DNA from: an uncultured Bacteroidota bacterium
GTDB taxonomy: Bacteria > Bacteroidota > Bacteroidia > Flavobacteriales > Flavobacteriaceae
Direction: 5' to 3'
DNA length: 64,000 bases
Assembly: GCA_902581145.1 (NCBI GenBank)
Contig: CACHNE010000004.1
Coordinates: forward strand, 33,867-97,866
Under the pieces are notes generated by a model. The model ran no database searches and was not told the DNA's origin. It was given only the letters and a program-made list of their open reading frames with translations. The position numbers and the translations under genes are program-made. Position 1 is the first letter of the stretch. Each line of letters begins with the position of its first letter. Below, in pieces: positions 1-9,232 of the stretch.

Positions 1-95
1 TTTTTTACTTCCTTAACGCACCTCTCTTGATAAAGGCAATAAGATTGAATTTTTTCAATTATAATCTTATCATCTTCAGTAAAACTAGTAGGCAT
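1..95 (-). CDS. recX: Regulatory protein RecX, N-terminal fragment (runs off left edge)
   Basis: A reading frame opens with ATG at 95-93 and stays open to the window edge (31 codons). The peptide ends with the stretch SYCLYQERCVKEV, which matches the first three-helix repeat of RecX proteins (aromatic-Cys-x-Tyr-Gln-x-Arg-Cys-x-Lys-Glu-Val). RecX binds RecA filaments and modulates recombination. The start overlaps the end of the upstream TonB receptor gene by 11 bases, so the two are probably co-transcribed. Only the N-terminus is visible; the identification rests on about 20 residues, but the motif is distinctive and length and position fit a RecX start. Confidence 0.7.
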   Translation of the reverse strand, partial: MPTSFTEDDKIIIEKIQSYCLYQERCVKEVK

Positions 96-2487
96 AGCTG
101 AGAGATAAAATAAAGTTTAATCCAGGAGCTGAAATTCCTGATGAATAGGGTCTGTACAATTTATTTGTTATATTCTCAACAGTAAAATTGATGTTTAACA
201 TTTTGGAAAAAGAATATTTTGATCTAACATTAAATGTCATCCATGAGGGTGAATATGGGTTGCCATTTTCATCCAATGCGTACATGTAAGGTTTCGCCCT
301 TTCAGACTCTGCAAGATTATTAAATGATATTTTAGAATTATAATTCAAATATGTATCAATTGTAAAATCTCCATTATTATAAATCAAATGAAAATTACCG
401 TAATTTGGGGGTATATGCCTAACTGGCATTCCAAAAGGTAAATCATCCAACTCATACCCCGCGATTAAATTGTGCTGAGATTTTATACGAAAGTTTTTGT
501 TTAAAAACATATTTATCCCAAATTCAATTCCGTAGATAAAAGACCTTGAGCTGTTTTGAAGTGCTTGAATTTGGGATAGTTCTCCGTCATAAATTATTTC
601 TGACACACCATTACTCAGTGTAAAATCATCCCTTATAAATGAATTATATAAATATGTTACATATGACGAAAAATCTAACTCAATATTGTTCTTTGTTCTA
701 AAGTAACCTCCAAACTCAAGTCCAAAAGATCTTTCTGGTTTTAAATCAGGGTTTGGAACAACTACACTTCCAGGTTCAGAATCAAAAACCTTAGCAAGAT
801 CATCTATATTTGGAGATCTAAAAGCTGTATTGACATTAAACTTCCAGTTATTATAAATATTTCTAACCCAGCTTAGCCCTATACCTCCAACAAATGCTCC
901 ATTTTCAAGAGTTGTATTTTCATACATAAAATCATAATAAATATTATTTTGAGATAAATCTGATTTTAATACTGTTGAACTATATCTTACACCACTTTGG
1001 AAAAATACATCCTCAATAATTTTAGTCTTGTAATTAATGTAAAGTCCCAAGGAATTCAGAGATGAATTATCAGGATATCTAGTTGAAATTGAGGTTTCAG
1101 ATAAATCACTAATATTAACACTTTTAGCAAATGAACCAAGCTGATTTTCAATTATCTCGAGCCCATATGTAATATTAGAATTTTCTGATATTTTTTTAAA
1201 AAAATCAAGATTTAGAGAAAATATATTCAATTCCTCTTCTCTTGATTTTAGAAAACTATCACTAAACCCTCTACTGTTTCTGCTTTCTGAGAATTTCTGA
1301 AATGAAGAGCCAAATTTTAACTCATCATAAAATTTAGTTTCTTTTGGAATGTAAGTTAATTGGCTATTGATTAATAGCCATTCCTGAGGCCCGTAATACC
1401 ACTCTGAATAATAAAGGCCTTCGTTTTCATTAGTTCTTATAAGCCTATCATATCTAGGAATATTTCCAGTTTTTGAAAAATGAATTCCTATATCAATACT
1501 TAAATTTTCGTTTGGCTCGTAAAGAACCTTTTGCATAAAATTAGTTTGGCTGTATCCTGTATTTCTCTGAACCCTTGGGTTTGAGTTAGTTACTAATACA
1601 TCATCGCCTGCTGAATTTTGAGTAACATAATTTGGTCTTAAATAATCTAATGGTCCGTGAATTCCCATAGTTAAATCATCGAAGTCTGATTTTGAAAAAC
1701 TAGATAAAAATGCTATTTTTTCCAATCCGTAATTAAAGTCTATGTGATACATTTTTTCATTTGAAGCAGATGAGTATCTGGAATTTATATTTATTTGAAT
1801 ATTTGGATTTGAATCATTTGATAACTTGGCTTTTTGAGTGTAAAAATTCATAACTCCGCCTATTGCATCGCTCCCATACAAAACTGATGCTGACCCCATA
1901 ATAACTTCAGTATTTTCAATATTCATTGGAGAAATTGATATAACGTTATGTATATTTCCACTTCTAAATATTGCATTATTTAGTCTTACACCATCAACCG
2001 ATAAAACCAGTCTGTTTGTTGATAAACCTCTTATCATTGGGCTTCCACCACCTAATTGACTCTTTTGAATGTACACATAACCACCTCTCTCAAGTAAATC
2101 TGCACTTGTCATTGGATTTGTAAATTCAATCATTGACCTATTAATTTGAGTTACTTTTTTCGGGACCTCTCTAAACTTCTGTGAAAATTTTGAAGCTGAA
2201 ATTACTACTTCATCAAGTAACTCATTATCATAAGATAATATCAACGTATTTTTTAGTTTAGACTTTGGGAGTTTTTCCTCCTTGAATCCATATTGCTTTA
2301 TAGTTAAAGTATCATTGCTAGAAAATTTGTCAAGACTTACATTTCCAATTTTATCTGTTGTCTCATAATTACTTGAATCACTGAAAATTGATGCTCCAAT
2401 TACAGGTTTATTATTTTCATCGATAATGGTTATATTCTGAGAGAATCCTGTAATTGTCCACACTAAAAAAAAATAAAACTTGTTCAC
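85..2487 (-). CDS. TonB-dependent outer membrane receptor with carboxypeptidase-like domain
   Basis: An 800-residue protein. It has an N-terminal signal peptide, a CarboxypepD-regulatory-like domain (about residues 18-90), a TonB plug domain (about 95-215, with the stretch MIRGLSTNRLVLSVDGVRLN and the GSASVLYGSDAIGG motif), and a 22-strand barrel ending in an aromatic residue (SYAY), as expected for BAM-dependent outer membrane insertion. The plug resembles hemoglobin/transferrin/lactoferrin-type receptors. An FRSP...NPDL pair near residues 555-580 resembles the FRAP/NPNL boxes of haem receptors, but no histidine lies between them, so haem as substrate is unproven. The start is GTG, two bases after the recO stop, with no in-frame ATG near it. 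It takes up an unidentified ligand, probably iron- or haem-related. Confidence 0.88.
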   Translation of the reverse strand: MNKFYFFLVWTITGFSQNITIIDENNKPVIGASIFSDSSNYETTDKIGNVSLDKFSSNDTLTIKQYGFKEEKLPKSKLKNTLILSYDNELLDEVVISASKFSQKFREVPKKVTQINRSMIEFTNPMTSADLLERGGYVYIQKSQLGGGSPMIRGLSTNRLVLSVDGVRLNNAIFRSGNIHNVISISPMNIENTEVIMGSASVLYGSDAIGGVMNFYTQKAKLSNDSNPNIQININSRYSSASNEKMYHIDFNYGLEKIAFLSSFSKSDFDDLTMGIHGPLDYLRPNYVTQNSAGDDVLVTNSNPRVQRNTGYSQTNFMQKVLYEPNENLSIDIGIHFSKTGNIPRYDRLIRTNENEGLYYSEWYYGPQEWLLINSQLTYIPKETKFYDELKFGSSFQKFSESRNSRGFSDSFLKSREEELNIFSLNLDFFKKISENSNITYGLEIIENQLGSFAKSVNISDLSETSISTRYPDNSSLNSLGLYINYKTKIIEDVFFQSGVRYSSTVLKSDLSQNNIYYDFMYENTTLENGAFVGGIGLSWVRNIYNNWKFNVNTAFRSPNIDDLAKVFDSEPGSVVVPNPDLKPERSFGLEFGGYFRTKNNIELDFSSYVTYLYNSFIRDDFTLSNGVSEIIYDGELSQIQALQNSSRSFIYGIEFGINMFLNKNFRIKSQHNLIAGYELDDLPFGMPVRHIPPNYGNFHLIYNNGDFTIDTYLNYNSKISFNNLAESERAKPYMYALDENGNPYSPSWMTFNVRSKYSFSKMLNINFTVENITNKLYRPYSSGISAPGLNFILSLSYAY

Positions 2488-2489
2488 GG

Positions 2490-3194
2490 TTAAAATAATT
2501 TTCTGAGAACTTCAAGTGACTTTACAGAGACAAAACTTTCAATGTGTAGCTTATAATAAAGAATGATATTATCAAGTAAATTTTTTCTTTGCACAGAGTT
2601 AATGGTTAGTGAATTTAAATCATCAAAATTTATGCCTAAAATCATATTAAAGCATTCTAATTCTTCGTGTGAAATAAGATACTTTGAATCCTCAGTATTT
2701 GTATAACAACCATGTTGCAAATCAAAAAATTTATAGTGATTGTTTTCAGTTTCAGGGAAGAAACCTAAAAACTTAGATAACTTAATTAAAAAAGCTAAAT
2801 GAAAAGAAGAATTAAATTTAGTGTCATCATAGTACTTAATTGAATCCTCAATAAAAGTAAATAATTCGAAATCTTTTTCTTGATGAACTAAAATTTTAGA
2901 TAAAAACTCTGATAAAAAAATAACAACACCCATTTTTTTATAATCGGTATGAATGGTCTTAAGACTAAATTTATTTTCAAAATCTTTAAAATAATGTAAG
3001 CTTTTTTTACTGTTAAAATCAAATTCAATTTCAAGCAATGAGAGTTGTTGAAAGTAATTTGTTTTATTCTTTTTAGATCCTCCCCTTACAATAAAAGATG
3101 TAACGCCCAACTCCCGAACCAATAACTTTACAATTAGATCATTGTCTCTATACTTAAGCTTACTTAAAACAATAGCACTTGAGGAAATAATCAT
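2490..3194 (-). CDS. recO: DNA repair protein RecO
   Basis: A 234-residue protein of typical RecO length. The N-terminal OB-fold is recognisable (SAIVLSKLKYRDNDLIVKLL, then a VRG segment), followed by the helical C-terminal domain. The family's zinc-binding cysteines are not obvious. RecO loads RecA onto SSB-coated single-stranded DNA in the RecFOR pathway. The ATG shares one base with the porZ stop codon (TAATG arrangement), so recO is translationally coupled to porZ. Its own stop is two bases before the TonB receptor start. With recX it makes this end of the window a RecA-pathway neighbourhood. Confidence 0.9.
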   Translation of the reverse strand: MIISSSAIVLSKLKYRDNDLIVKLLVRELGVTSFIVRGGSKKNKTNYFQQLSLLEIEFDFNSKKSLHYFKDFENKFSLKTIHTDYKKMGVVIFLSEFLSKILVHQEKDFELFTFIEDSIKYYDDTKFNSSFHLAFLIKLSKFLGFFPETENNHYKFFDLQHGCYTNTEDSKYLISHEELECFNMILGINFDDLNSLTINSVQRKNLLDNIILYYKLHIESFVSVKSLEVLRKLF

Positions 3195-5569
3195 TAGCGA
3201 ATTATCATTAGTTTTAAGATTTTTGTCTCATAAGATTCCAAATCCGAAAGCATTAAAATATAAACACCTGAAGCAACATTTTGATTTCTCAAGTTTTTGC
3301 CATTCCAAAATGCAGTTCCACCGTCAATTTCTAAGTTAAAATTTCTGTATCTAGAGTTAATATTGGATTGAGCCTCAGCTACCAAATTTCCTGCTATATC
3401 AGTAATCTTAATATTAACATTTTCGGTCAAACCCTTAATTTTAATCTTGTCTAATTGTGTATTGAATTCTGGTCTAACAGGGTTTGGATAAACAAAAGCA
3501 TTTGAGAAATTCTCAGAACTTGAACTGCTGCCTGTGTTAAAGCTTACTAATCCCCTATCAGTTGCAAAATAGACCTTTCCATTTACTGAATTTACAGAAA
3601 TATCATTAATATTATTTGAAGGGAGTGGTGAATTTTCCTTAGTAAAGTGATAAACTGTTTGTTGACCATTAGGTGAAAAATAAAATACACCAGAACCAAT
3701 TGTTCCAACCCATTTATTGTTTGCACCATCTACTTCTATATCTGTGATATATTGTTGTTCAAGAAGCTCCCTTGGAATACCATCTTCTAAAATCACAATC
3801 TTCTGCGTTGTAACGACTGAGGCATCAAAAAAGGTAGATGTATTATATAAAACCCTAAGACCCTGCACTGTACCAATCCATAAATGATTATTATTATCAA
3901 CTGCGATTGATTTTACATATGACGATGGCATATCTGATTGGTCTTGACTAAATACTTTTCTAAGTCTAATATTTCCTGAATCATTATTAAACCCTATTAA
4001 TCCAGATCTTAAGCTGGCAATCCATTTATTACCATAATCATCTATCTCAATGTCATTAAATCCAAGTTCATCCTGAAAACCATCATTTATAATTTCAGTA
4101 AAATCATAACTATTCCAACTATTATTATCAAGGCTAAATGATTTCAATGGATTATCAACTCTAGAATTTAAAACCCACAAATCTCCATTTTCATCAAATT
4201 CAATATCGGAAATTCTAATACTTTCATATTCAGAATCAGAAGTTAATAAAGTTTCTAATCCGCTATTATTATTATCATATAATTCAGTGAAATTAAAATT
4301 ATCCATTTCAATTAATCCCCCATGAAATGAACTTATAAAAACATTATTATTATCAAAGGGGTTTATAGAAATATTATTCAGATTAACTGCTTGATTTGGT
4401 ATAGAATCCTTAGTTATATTGAACCAACTTTCTAAATTTTCATCATAGCTGCTTACACCACTATATTTTAGAGGGTATGGATTAAAATATTCTGAATAAC
4501 TTCCAAATGAAACCCATGTATGATTATTTAATGTTTCAACAGAAAATATATTATTTTCTAATGGACCATCAGGCTTCAGATATGAAAAGCCACTATCACC
4601 ATTTTCTATTACCAAAACACCTTTTTGTTCTGTAGCAATATATGTTTTGTTGTTTTTTATAATTCCATCATTGAAGACTGTCATATATGTTTCAGATTCA
4701 AAAAGATTTAATATTTGTGATAAATCATTATTATAAACTATACAATTAACATCTGAAATAATAATAATTTTTGAGTCATTAATACTAACATTTTTTATTT
4801 CATTTTCTAATGTCGATAAAGTAATTATTTCTTCATTTTCTATACTCATCAAATTAAAGTCATCGTAGAATAATATATTGTTTTCATTTATCAATAACTC
4901 ATATATGTTGCCGGCATAAATTACTTGCCAACTGTTAAAGTCAATTAAATTAGATTCTAAGTTTGCTCTAAAAATTCCCAAATCCGGACTCGATGCATAA
5001 ATATAATTTTCATCAACAATGGTACTGCTGATATTGAGCATTGAAGCAAAGTTCCCGATATAATATGTATCACCAAATTCAAATGCATTTATATCATAAA
5101 CAGATATTCCATATCCGGTTGAGATTAATAACCGCTCTCCGTTTTGATAAAAATGATTTATTTTTTTTCTGTCAGCAGGAATTGTAGGCTTATTTAATAT
5201 ATCATATATATTAATTATTGAATTTGAATTTAAATTAATAATCTGTAAGAATCCACTACTATATCCTATTGCAATAAGATTATTGTTTTCAGAGTGATAA
5301 AAAGCTGAAATTTCATCTCCAGATAATTCATTTAATGTATCAAATTTTTCTATTTGAGAATTAAAGATATTATAAGAAAAAATCGAGTTGTATGAAGCGA
5401 AATAAATCTCATTTACACCTGCAGCAATTGAGGGTATTGAATTGTAGGAAAAATATGTTTCCCACCCTGAATATGCTGATGAATTAGTTTCAATTGAAAG
5501 CTTGTTTTGTTGAGTATATAAAAGGGATACCGTAAAACAGAAAATGAAAAATAATCGGACCTTTAACAT
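3194..5569 (-). CDS. porZ: PorZ-like type IX secretion system beta-propeller protein
   Basis: A 791-residue protein with an N-terminal signal peptide. Many short beta-propeller repeats of the two-component-regulator-propeller type follow (for example the LWVLNSRV, KWIASLRSGL, LWIGTVQGL and KWVGTIGSGVFYF segments), then a C-terminal type A sorting domain beginning near FVYPNPV. This architecture and the length match PorZ, the surface protein that in Porphyromonas delivers anionic LPS to the type IX sortase. A location directly before recO fits a flavobacterial porZ. A different propeller-type T9SS cargo cannot be excluded from sequence alone. A perfect TATATTTG box lies upstream at 5601-5608. 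Confidence 0.78.
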   Translation of the reverse strand: MLKVRLFFIFCFTVSLLYTQQNKLSIETNSSAYSGWETYFSYNSIPSIAAGVNEIYFASYNSIFSYNIFNSQIEKFDTLNELSGDEISAFYHSENNNLIAIGYSSGFLQIINLNSNSIINIYDILNKPTIPADRKKINHFYQNGERLLISTGYGISVYDINAFEFGDTYYIGNFASMLNISSTIVDENYIYASSPDLGIFRANLESNLIDFNSWQVIYAGNIYELLINENNILFYDDFNLMSIENEEIITLSTLENEIKNVSINDSKIIIISDVNCIVYNNDLSQILNLFESETYMTVFNDGIIKNNKTYIATEQKGVLVIENGDSGFSYLKPDGPLENNIFSVETLNNHTWVSFGSYSEYFNPYPLKYSGVSSYDENLESWFNITKDSIPNQAVNLNNISINPFDNNNVFISSFHGGLIEMDNFNFTELYDNNNSGLETLLTSDSEYESIRISDIEFDENGDLWVLNSRVDNPLKSFSLDNNSWNSYDFTEIINDGFQDELGFNDIEIDDYGNKWIASLRSGLIGFNNDSGNIRLRKVFSQDQSDMPSSYVKSIAVDNNNHLWIGTVQGLRVLYNTSTFFDASVVTTQKIVILEDGIPRELLEQQYITDIEVDGANNKWVGTIGSGVFYFSPNGQQTVYHFTKENSPLPSNNINDISVNSVNGKVYFATDRGLVSFNTGSSSSSENFSNAFVYPNPVRPEFNTQLDKIKIKGLTENVNIKITDIAGNLVAEAQSNINSRYRNFNLEIDGGTAFWNGKNLRNQNVASGVYILMLSDLESYETKILKLMIIR

Positions 5570-5600
5570 ATAATACTAAGCAGTTATGTCTAATAAACGA

Positions 5601-5608
5601 CAAATATA
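5601..5608 (-). promoter_or_regulatory. Bacteroidota -7 promoter box upstream of porZ
   Basis: TATATTTG on the minus strand is an exact match to the Bacteroidota -7 consensus TAnnTTTG, 31 bases upstream of the porZ ATG. No clear -33 TTG is found at the usual distance. Confidence 0.55.
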
Positions 5609-5635
5609 CCAGTATAATATGTATAAAGTAAAAAA

Positions 5636-6979
5636 TTAGATTACTCCTTGAGCTAGCATAGCATCAGCAACTTTTACAAAACCGGCAATGTTTGCACCTT
5701 TAACATAATTAACATATCCGTTTTTTTGCTTTCCGTGTTCGATACATGAATTGTGTATATTCAACATTATTTCACGGAGTTTTTTATCTACCTCTTCGCG
5801 GGTCCAATTGTACCTCAAGGAATTTTGAGTCATTTCTAAACCTGAGGTTGCTACTCCACCAGCATTCGCAGCTTTTCCTGGAGCAAACAATATTTTTGCT
5901 TTGAGGAAAACTTCAATTGCATCTTTAGTTGAAGGCATATTTGCACCTTCACTAACACATTTACATCCGTTATCAACTAGTATTTTTGCATCTTTACCAT
6001 TCAATTCGTTTTGTGTTGCGCACGGAAGAGCTATATCACATTTTACAGACCAAGGAGTTTTACCTTTTTTGAAAACAGCTTTTGGATATTTTTTTACATA
6101 TTCACTGATTCTTCCTCGTTGAATATTTTTTAGATACATTATAAATTTTAATTTTTCCTCATCAATTCCTGATGAATCATATATGTAGCCTGATGAATCA
6201 GACATTGTCAATACTTTTCCTCCAAAATGTAATATTTTTTCAGCAGCATACTGCGCAACATTTCCTGATCCTGAAATAATTACTTTTTTTCCCTTAATCC
6301 CGTCATTATTCTGTGCTAACATGTCTTGAACAAAGTATACTGTACCGTAACCAGTTGCTTCTGGTCTAATTAATGAACCTCCCCATGACATACCTTTACC
6401 AGTTAAAACCCCAGTAAACTCGTTAGCGAGTTTTCTGTATTGACCATACATGTAACCAATTTCTCTCCCACCAACCCCTATGTCTCCAGCCGGAACATCT
6501 GTATTTGGTCCAATATGTCTATATAGTTCGGTCATAAATGCTTGACAAAATCTCATAATCTCGTTTTCGCTTCTACCCTTTGGATCAAAATCACTACCAC
6601 CTTTGCCACCACCCATTGGTAAGGTTGTTAAACTATTTTTAAAAACCTGTTCAAAAGCTAAAAATTTTAAAATGCTCATATTCACGGAAGGGTGAAACCT
6701 CAATCCTCCTTTATAAGGACCAATAGCTGAATTCATCTGAATTCTATATCCTCTATTTACCCATATTTCCCCTTTGTCATCAACCCACGAAACTCTAAAT
6801 GCTACAGCTCTTTCAGGCTCACACATTCTCATCAAAATATTTTTACCGTGATAAATATCATTTTCTATAATGTATGGAATAACCGTTTCTGCAACTTCTT
6901 CAACAGCCTGCATAAATTCTGGTTGGTGTCCGTCTCTTTTTCGAACGATGTTTAAAAAAGCGTCAATCTTTCTTTTCAT
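5636..6979 (-). CDS. gdhA: NADP-type glutamate dehydrogenase
   Basis: From the ATG at 6979 the protein is 447 residues, the usual length of hexameric GdhA. It catalyses reductive amination of 2-oxoglutarate with ammonia. Visible hallmarks are the substrate-binding stretch PMGGGKGGSDFDPKGRS with the catalytic lysine, the PAGDIGVGGREIGYM segment and the Rossmann motif SGSGNVAQYAAEK. A longer frame would begin at a TTG at 7012, but that TTG lies inside a -7 promoter box and family members begin near MKRKIDAF, so the ATG was chosen. It appears monocistronic. Confidence 0.95.
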   Translation of the reverse strand: MKRKIDAFLNIVRKRDGHQPEFMQAVEEVAETVIPYIIENDIYHGKNILMRMCEPERAVAFRVSWVDDKGEIWVNRGYRIQMNSAIGPYKGGLRFHPSVNMSILKFLAFEQVFKNSLTTLPMGGGKGGSDFDPKGRSENEIMRFCQAFMTELYRHIGPNTDVPAGDIGVGGREIGYMYGQYRKLANEFTGVLTGKGMSWGGSLIRPEATGYGTVYFVQDMLAQNNDGIKGKKVIISGSGNVAQYAAEKILHFGGKVLTMSDSSGYIYDSSGIDEEKLKFIMYLKNIQRGRISEYVKKYPKAVFKKGKTPWSVKCDIALPCATQNELNGKDAKILVDNGCKCVSEGANMPSTKDAIEVFLKAKILFAPGKAANAGGVATSGLEMTQNSLRYNWTREEVDKKLREIMLNIHNSCIEHGKQKNGYVNYVKGANIAGFVKVADAMLAQGVI

Positions 6980-7009
6980 AATTGATAATTTCCCTAACCT
7001 ATAATAGGC

Positions 7010-7017
7010 CAAAATTA
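7010..7017 (-). promoter_or_regulatory. Candidate -7 promoter box for gdhA
   Basis: TAATTTTG on the minus strand matches TAnnTTTG and sits 30 bases before the chosen gdhA ATG. It supports the shorter start. No -33 TTG is visible at the expected spacing. Confidence 0.45.
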
Positions 7018-7084
7018 AATATTAAATAAAATTAGGAATTTAAAATTTTTGTTTTACTAAAAAAACCTAGAATAATTAACAATT

Positions 7085-8224
7085 TTATAAAAAAGCATTT
7101 TTCAAATCCTCGATTAAATCATCAACATCCTCGATTCCTACACTTAATCTAATTAAAGAATCTGTAACGCCAGATTTTTCTCTTTCCTCTACAGGAATAC
7201 TAGCGTGCGTCATAGTGGCTGGATGTCCACATAATGATTCAACTCCTCCAAGGGATTCTGCTAAAGTAAATAAATGTAGTTTTTCTAAAAATTTTATAGT
7301 TTGCTTCTTATTGAAATCTTTAATTCTAAACGAAAGCATTCCACCAAAACCTGACATTTGTTTTTTTGCAACGTCATGATTTTTATGAGAATCCAAACCA
7401 GGCCAATATACTTTTTCAACCATTTCATGGTTATTTAAAAAATTTGCAACCTTATGCGCATTTTCACAATGTCTTTGCATTCTTACATGTAATGTTTTAA
7501 TCCCCCTCAATGTTAGAAAACAATCTTGTGGGCCTGGAACTGCACCACTTGCATTTTGAATAAAATATAATTTTTCAGCAATTTTATCATCATTCAACAT
7601 TAAAGCACCCAGTACAACATCACTATGTCCAGCTAAATATTTAGTAGCAGAATGCATTACTATATCAGCACCTAAATTTATAGGATTTTGTAAGTAAGGA
7701 GATGCAAAAGTATTATCGACTACCAATAGTAAATTTTTTGCCTTACTAATTATTGAAAGTGCTTCAATATCAAAAATATTTATCATTGGATTTGTTGGAG
7801 TTTCAGCCCAAATAACTTTGGTGTTTTCATTAATTAATGATTCTACATCAGAAACATTATGTAAAGATGTAAAATGAAATTTTACTCCATATTTTTCAAA
7901 AACCTTTGTAAATAAACGAAAGGTGCCGCCATATAAATCATTAGTACTTATTACTTCATCACCAGGGCTAAGTAATTTGATAATTGCATCAATTGCAGCT
8001 AAACCAGACGAAAAGGCGACTCCATATTTTGCATTTTCAAGACTTGCAAATGAATTTTGTAGAGCTGTTCTTGTTGGATTATGGGTCCGCGAGTATTCAA
8101 AACCTTTGTTAACACCAGGTCTTTTTTGAGCATAAGTAGATGTTTGGTAGATTGGCTGCATAACAGAATTAAATGCAGGATCAATTTTTTGTCCTCCGTG
8201 AATTGTTTTGGTGTTAAATTTCAT
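7085..8224 (-). CDS. metB: Cystathionine gamma-synthase-type PLP enzyme
   Basis: 379 residues from the ATG at 8224. A fold type I PLP enzyme of the Cys/Met metabolism family, starting with the typical KFNTKTIHGGQ stretch. The PLP lysine is K195 in the motif HSATKYLAGHSDVV, and the YSRTHNPTR segment is also present. It probably joins an activated homoserine with cysteine in transsulfuration; cystathionine gamma-lyase or O-acetylhomoserine sulfhydrylase activity cannot be separated by eye. A longer frame starting at a TTG at 8293 is rejected because that TTG is the -33 element of a convincing promoter. Confidence 0.87.
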   Translation of the reverse strand: MKFNTKTIHGGQKIDPAFNSVMQPIYQTSTYAQKRPGVNKGFEYSRTHNPTRTALQNSFASLENAKYGVAFSSGLAAIDAIIKLLSPGDEVISTNDLYGGTFRLFTKVFEKYGVKFHFTSLHNVSDVESLINENTKVIWAETPTNPMINIFDIEALSIISKAKNLLLVVDNTFASPYLQNPINLGADIVMHSATKYLAGHSDVVLGALMLNDDKIAEKLYFIQNASGAVPGPQDCFLTLRGIKTLHVRMQRHCENAHKVANFLNNHEMVEKVYWPGLDSHKNHDVAKKQMSGFGGMLSFRIKDFNKKQTIKFLEKLHLFTLAESLGGVESLCGHPATMTHASIPVEEREKSGVTDSLIRLSVGIEDVDDLIEDLKNAFL

Positions 8225-8262
8225 AATTCTAAAAATTAATATAAAGCATAATAGCTCCAAAA

Positions 8263-8293
8263 CAAAAGTATAGATTATCTTTAGAGAATTCAA
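8263..8293 (-). promoter_or_regulatory. Promoter of the cystathionine gamma-synthase gene
   Basis: On the minus strand, TTG (8293-8291), then 20 bases, then TACTTTTG (8270-8263). Both elements match the Bacteroidota -33/-7 consensus, and the ATG follows 39 bases downstream of the -7 box. Confidence 0.65.
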
Positions 8294-8301
8294 TAAATTT
8301 T

Positions 8302-9195
8302 ATGGATAATAGAATCCTTGGACTTTTGGCGGCATTGCTAGCAACTTCAATATTTGGATTTAATCATACAATTGCTAAGGAGCTCATGCCAGATGTATTA
8401 TCGCCAAACGCATTATTGTACTGTAGAGTTTTTGGAGCTGCAGTTCTTTTTTGGTTTATATCATTTTTTTTAAAATGGGAAAAAGTAGAAATTAAAGATT
8501 TTAAGCTTATTGTCATATGTGCATTTTTTGGAATGGGATTAAATATGATAACATCTCTTCACGGGCTATATAATTCGACTCCAATCAACAGTGCAATCAT
8601 CACAACACTTGCTCCAATTTTTATTTTTCTTATTTCTGTAATCCTTATAAAAGAAAAAATTACCAAGAGAAAATATTTGGGTGTTTTTATAGGATTTTGC
8701 GGGACATTAACCCTAATACTACTCAATGAAAAATCTGTAATTAATGCTCCCAATATAAACCTTGGGAATTTTTATTTTTTTATAAATAGTCTTTCATATG
8801 CGCTTTATTTTGTTTTGGTCAAACCACTTACCAAAAAATACAATATGATTACAATAATGAAATGGCTATTTCTGTTTTCGATATTTATTAATATGCCGTT
8901 TGGGTTAATAGAGTTTTCTCAAATCAACTGGGTTGAAATTTCTGGAACTTCTTTACTTAAAGTATCTTATGTGGTAATATGTACTACATTTTTGGTCTAT
9001 TTGTTGAATTTGTACGCCTTGAAAAATTTAAAAGCTTCAACAGTAGGGATGTTTATTTATCTCCAACCGGTAATAGGAATTTTATTTGCTATCTATCGAG
9101 GAGCTGATAAATTAACACTAGCTGATATAAGTTCTGTTCTTCTTGTTTTTACAGGAGTATATTTAGTTTCTAAAAAAACCAGCAAAGCAACTTAA
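8302..9195 (+). CDS. EamA-family (DMT superfamily) inner membrane transporter
   Basis: 297 residues with about ten hydrophobic helices arranged as two EamA repeats. The first begins LGLLAALLATSIFGFNHTIAKE, and the second starts near residue 150. The protein ends with a positively charged tail (SKKTSKAT). Such drug/metabolite transporters export or import small metabolites; the substrate cannot be predicted. It is divergent from the cystathionine gamma-synthase gene, with only 77 bases between the two ATGs, so promoters must be tightly packed. Confidence 0.88.
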   Translation: MDNRILGLLAALLATSIFGFNHTIAKELMPDVLSPNALLYCRVFGAAVLFWFISFFLKWEKVEIKDFKLIVICAFFGMGLNMITSLHGLYNSTPINSAIITTLAPIFIFLISVILIKEKITKRKYLGVFIGFCGTLTLILLNEKSVINAPNINLGNFYFFINSLSYALYFVLVKPLTKKYNMITIMKWLFLFSIFINMPFGLIEFSQINWVEISGTSLLKVSYVVICTTFLVYLLNLYALKNLKASTVGMFIYLQPVIGILFAIYRGADKLTLADISSVLLVFTGVYLVSKKTSKAT

Positions 9196-9206
9196 AAATC
9201 TATTCA

Positions 9207-9214
9207 TATATTTG
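9207..9214 (+). promoter_or_regulatory. Candidate -7 promoter box for the yicC-gmk-nadD-gpsA operon
   Basis: TATATTTG matches the -7 consensus exactly, 18 bases before the yicC ATG. No -33 TTG is seen at 17-20 bases upstream. Confidence 0.5.
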
Positions 9215-9232
9215 CTTAATATATGATTAAAA

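Noticed and set aside
6980..7012. N-terminal extension of gdhA
   Set aside because: It would start from a TTG that is part of a -7 box, and family members begin at the downstream ATG.
8225..8293. 23-residue hydrophobic extension of the cystathionine gamma-synthase
   Set aside because: It starts from a TTG in the -33 element, and a membrane leader is unexpected for this cytoplasmic enzyme.
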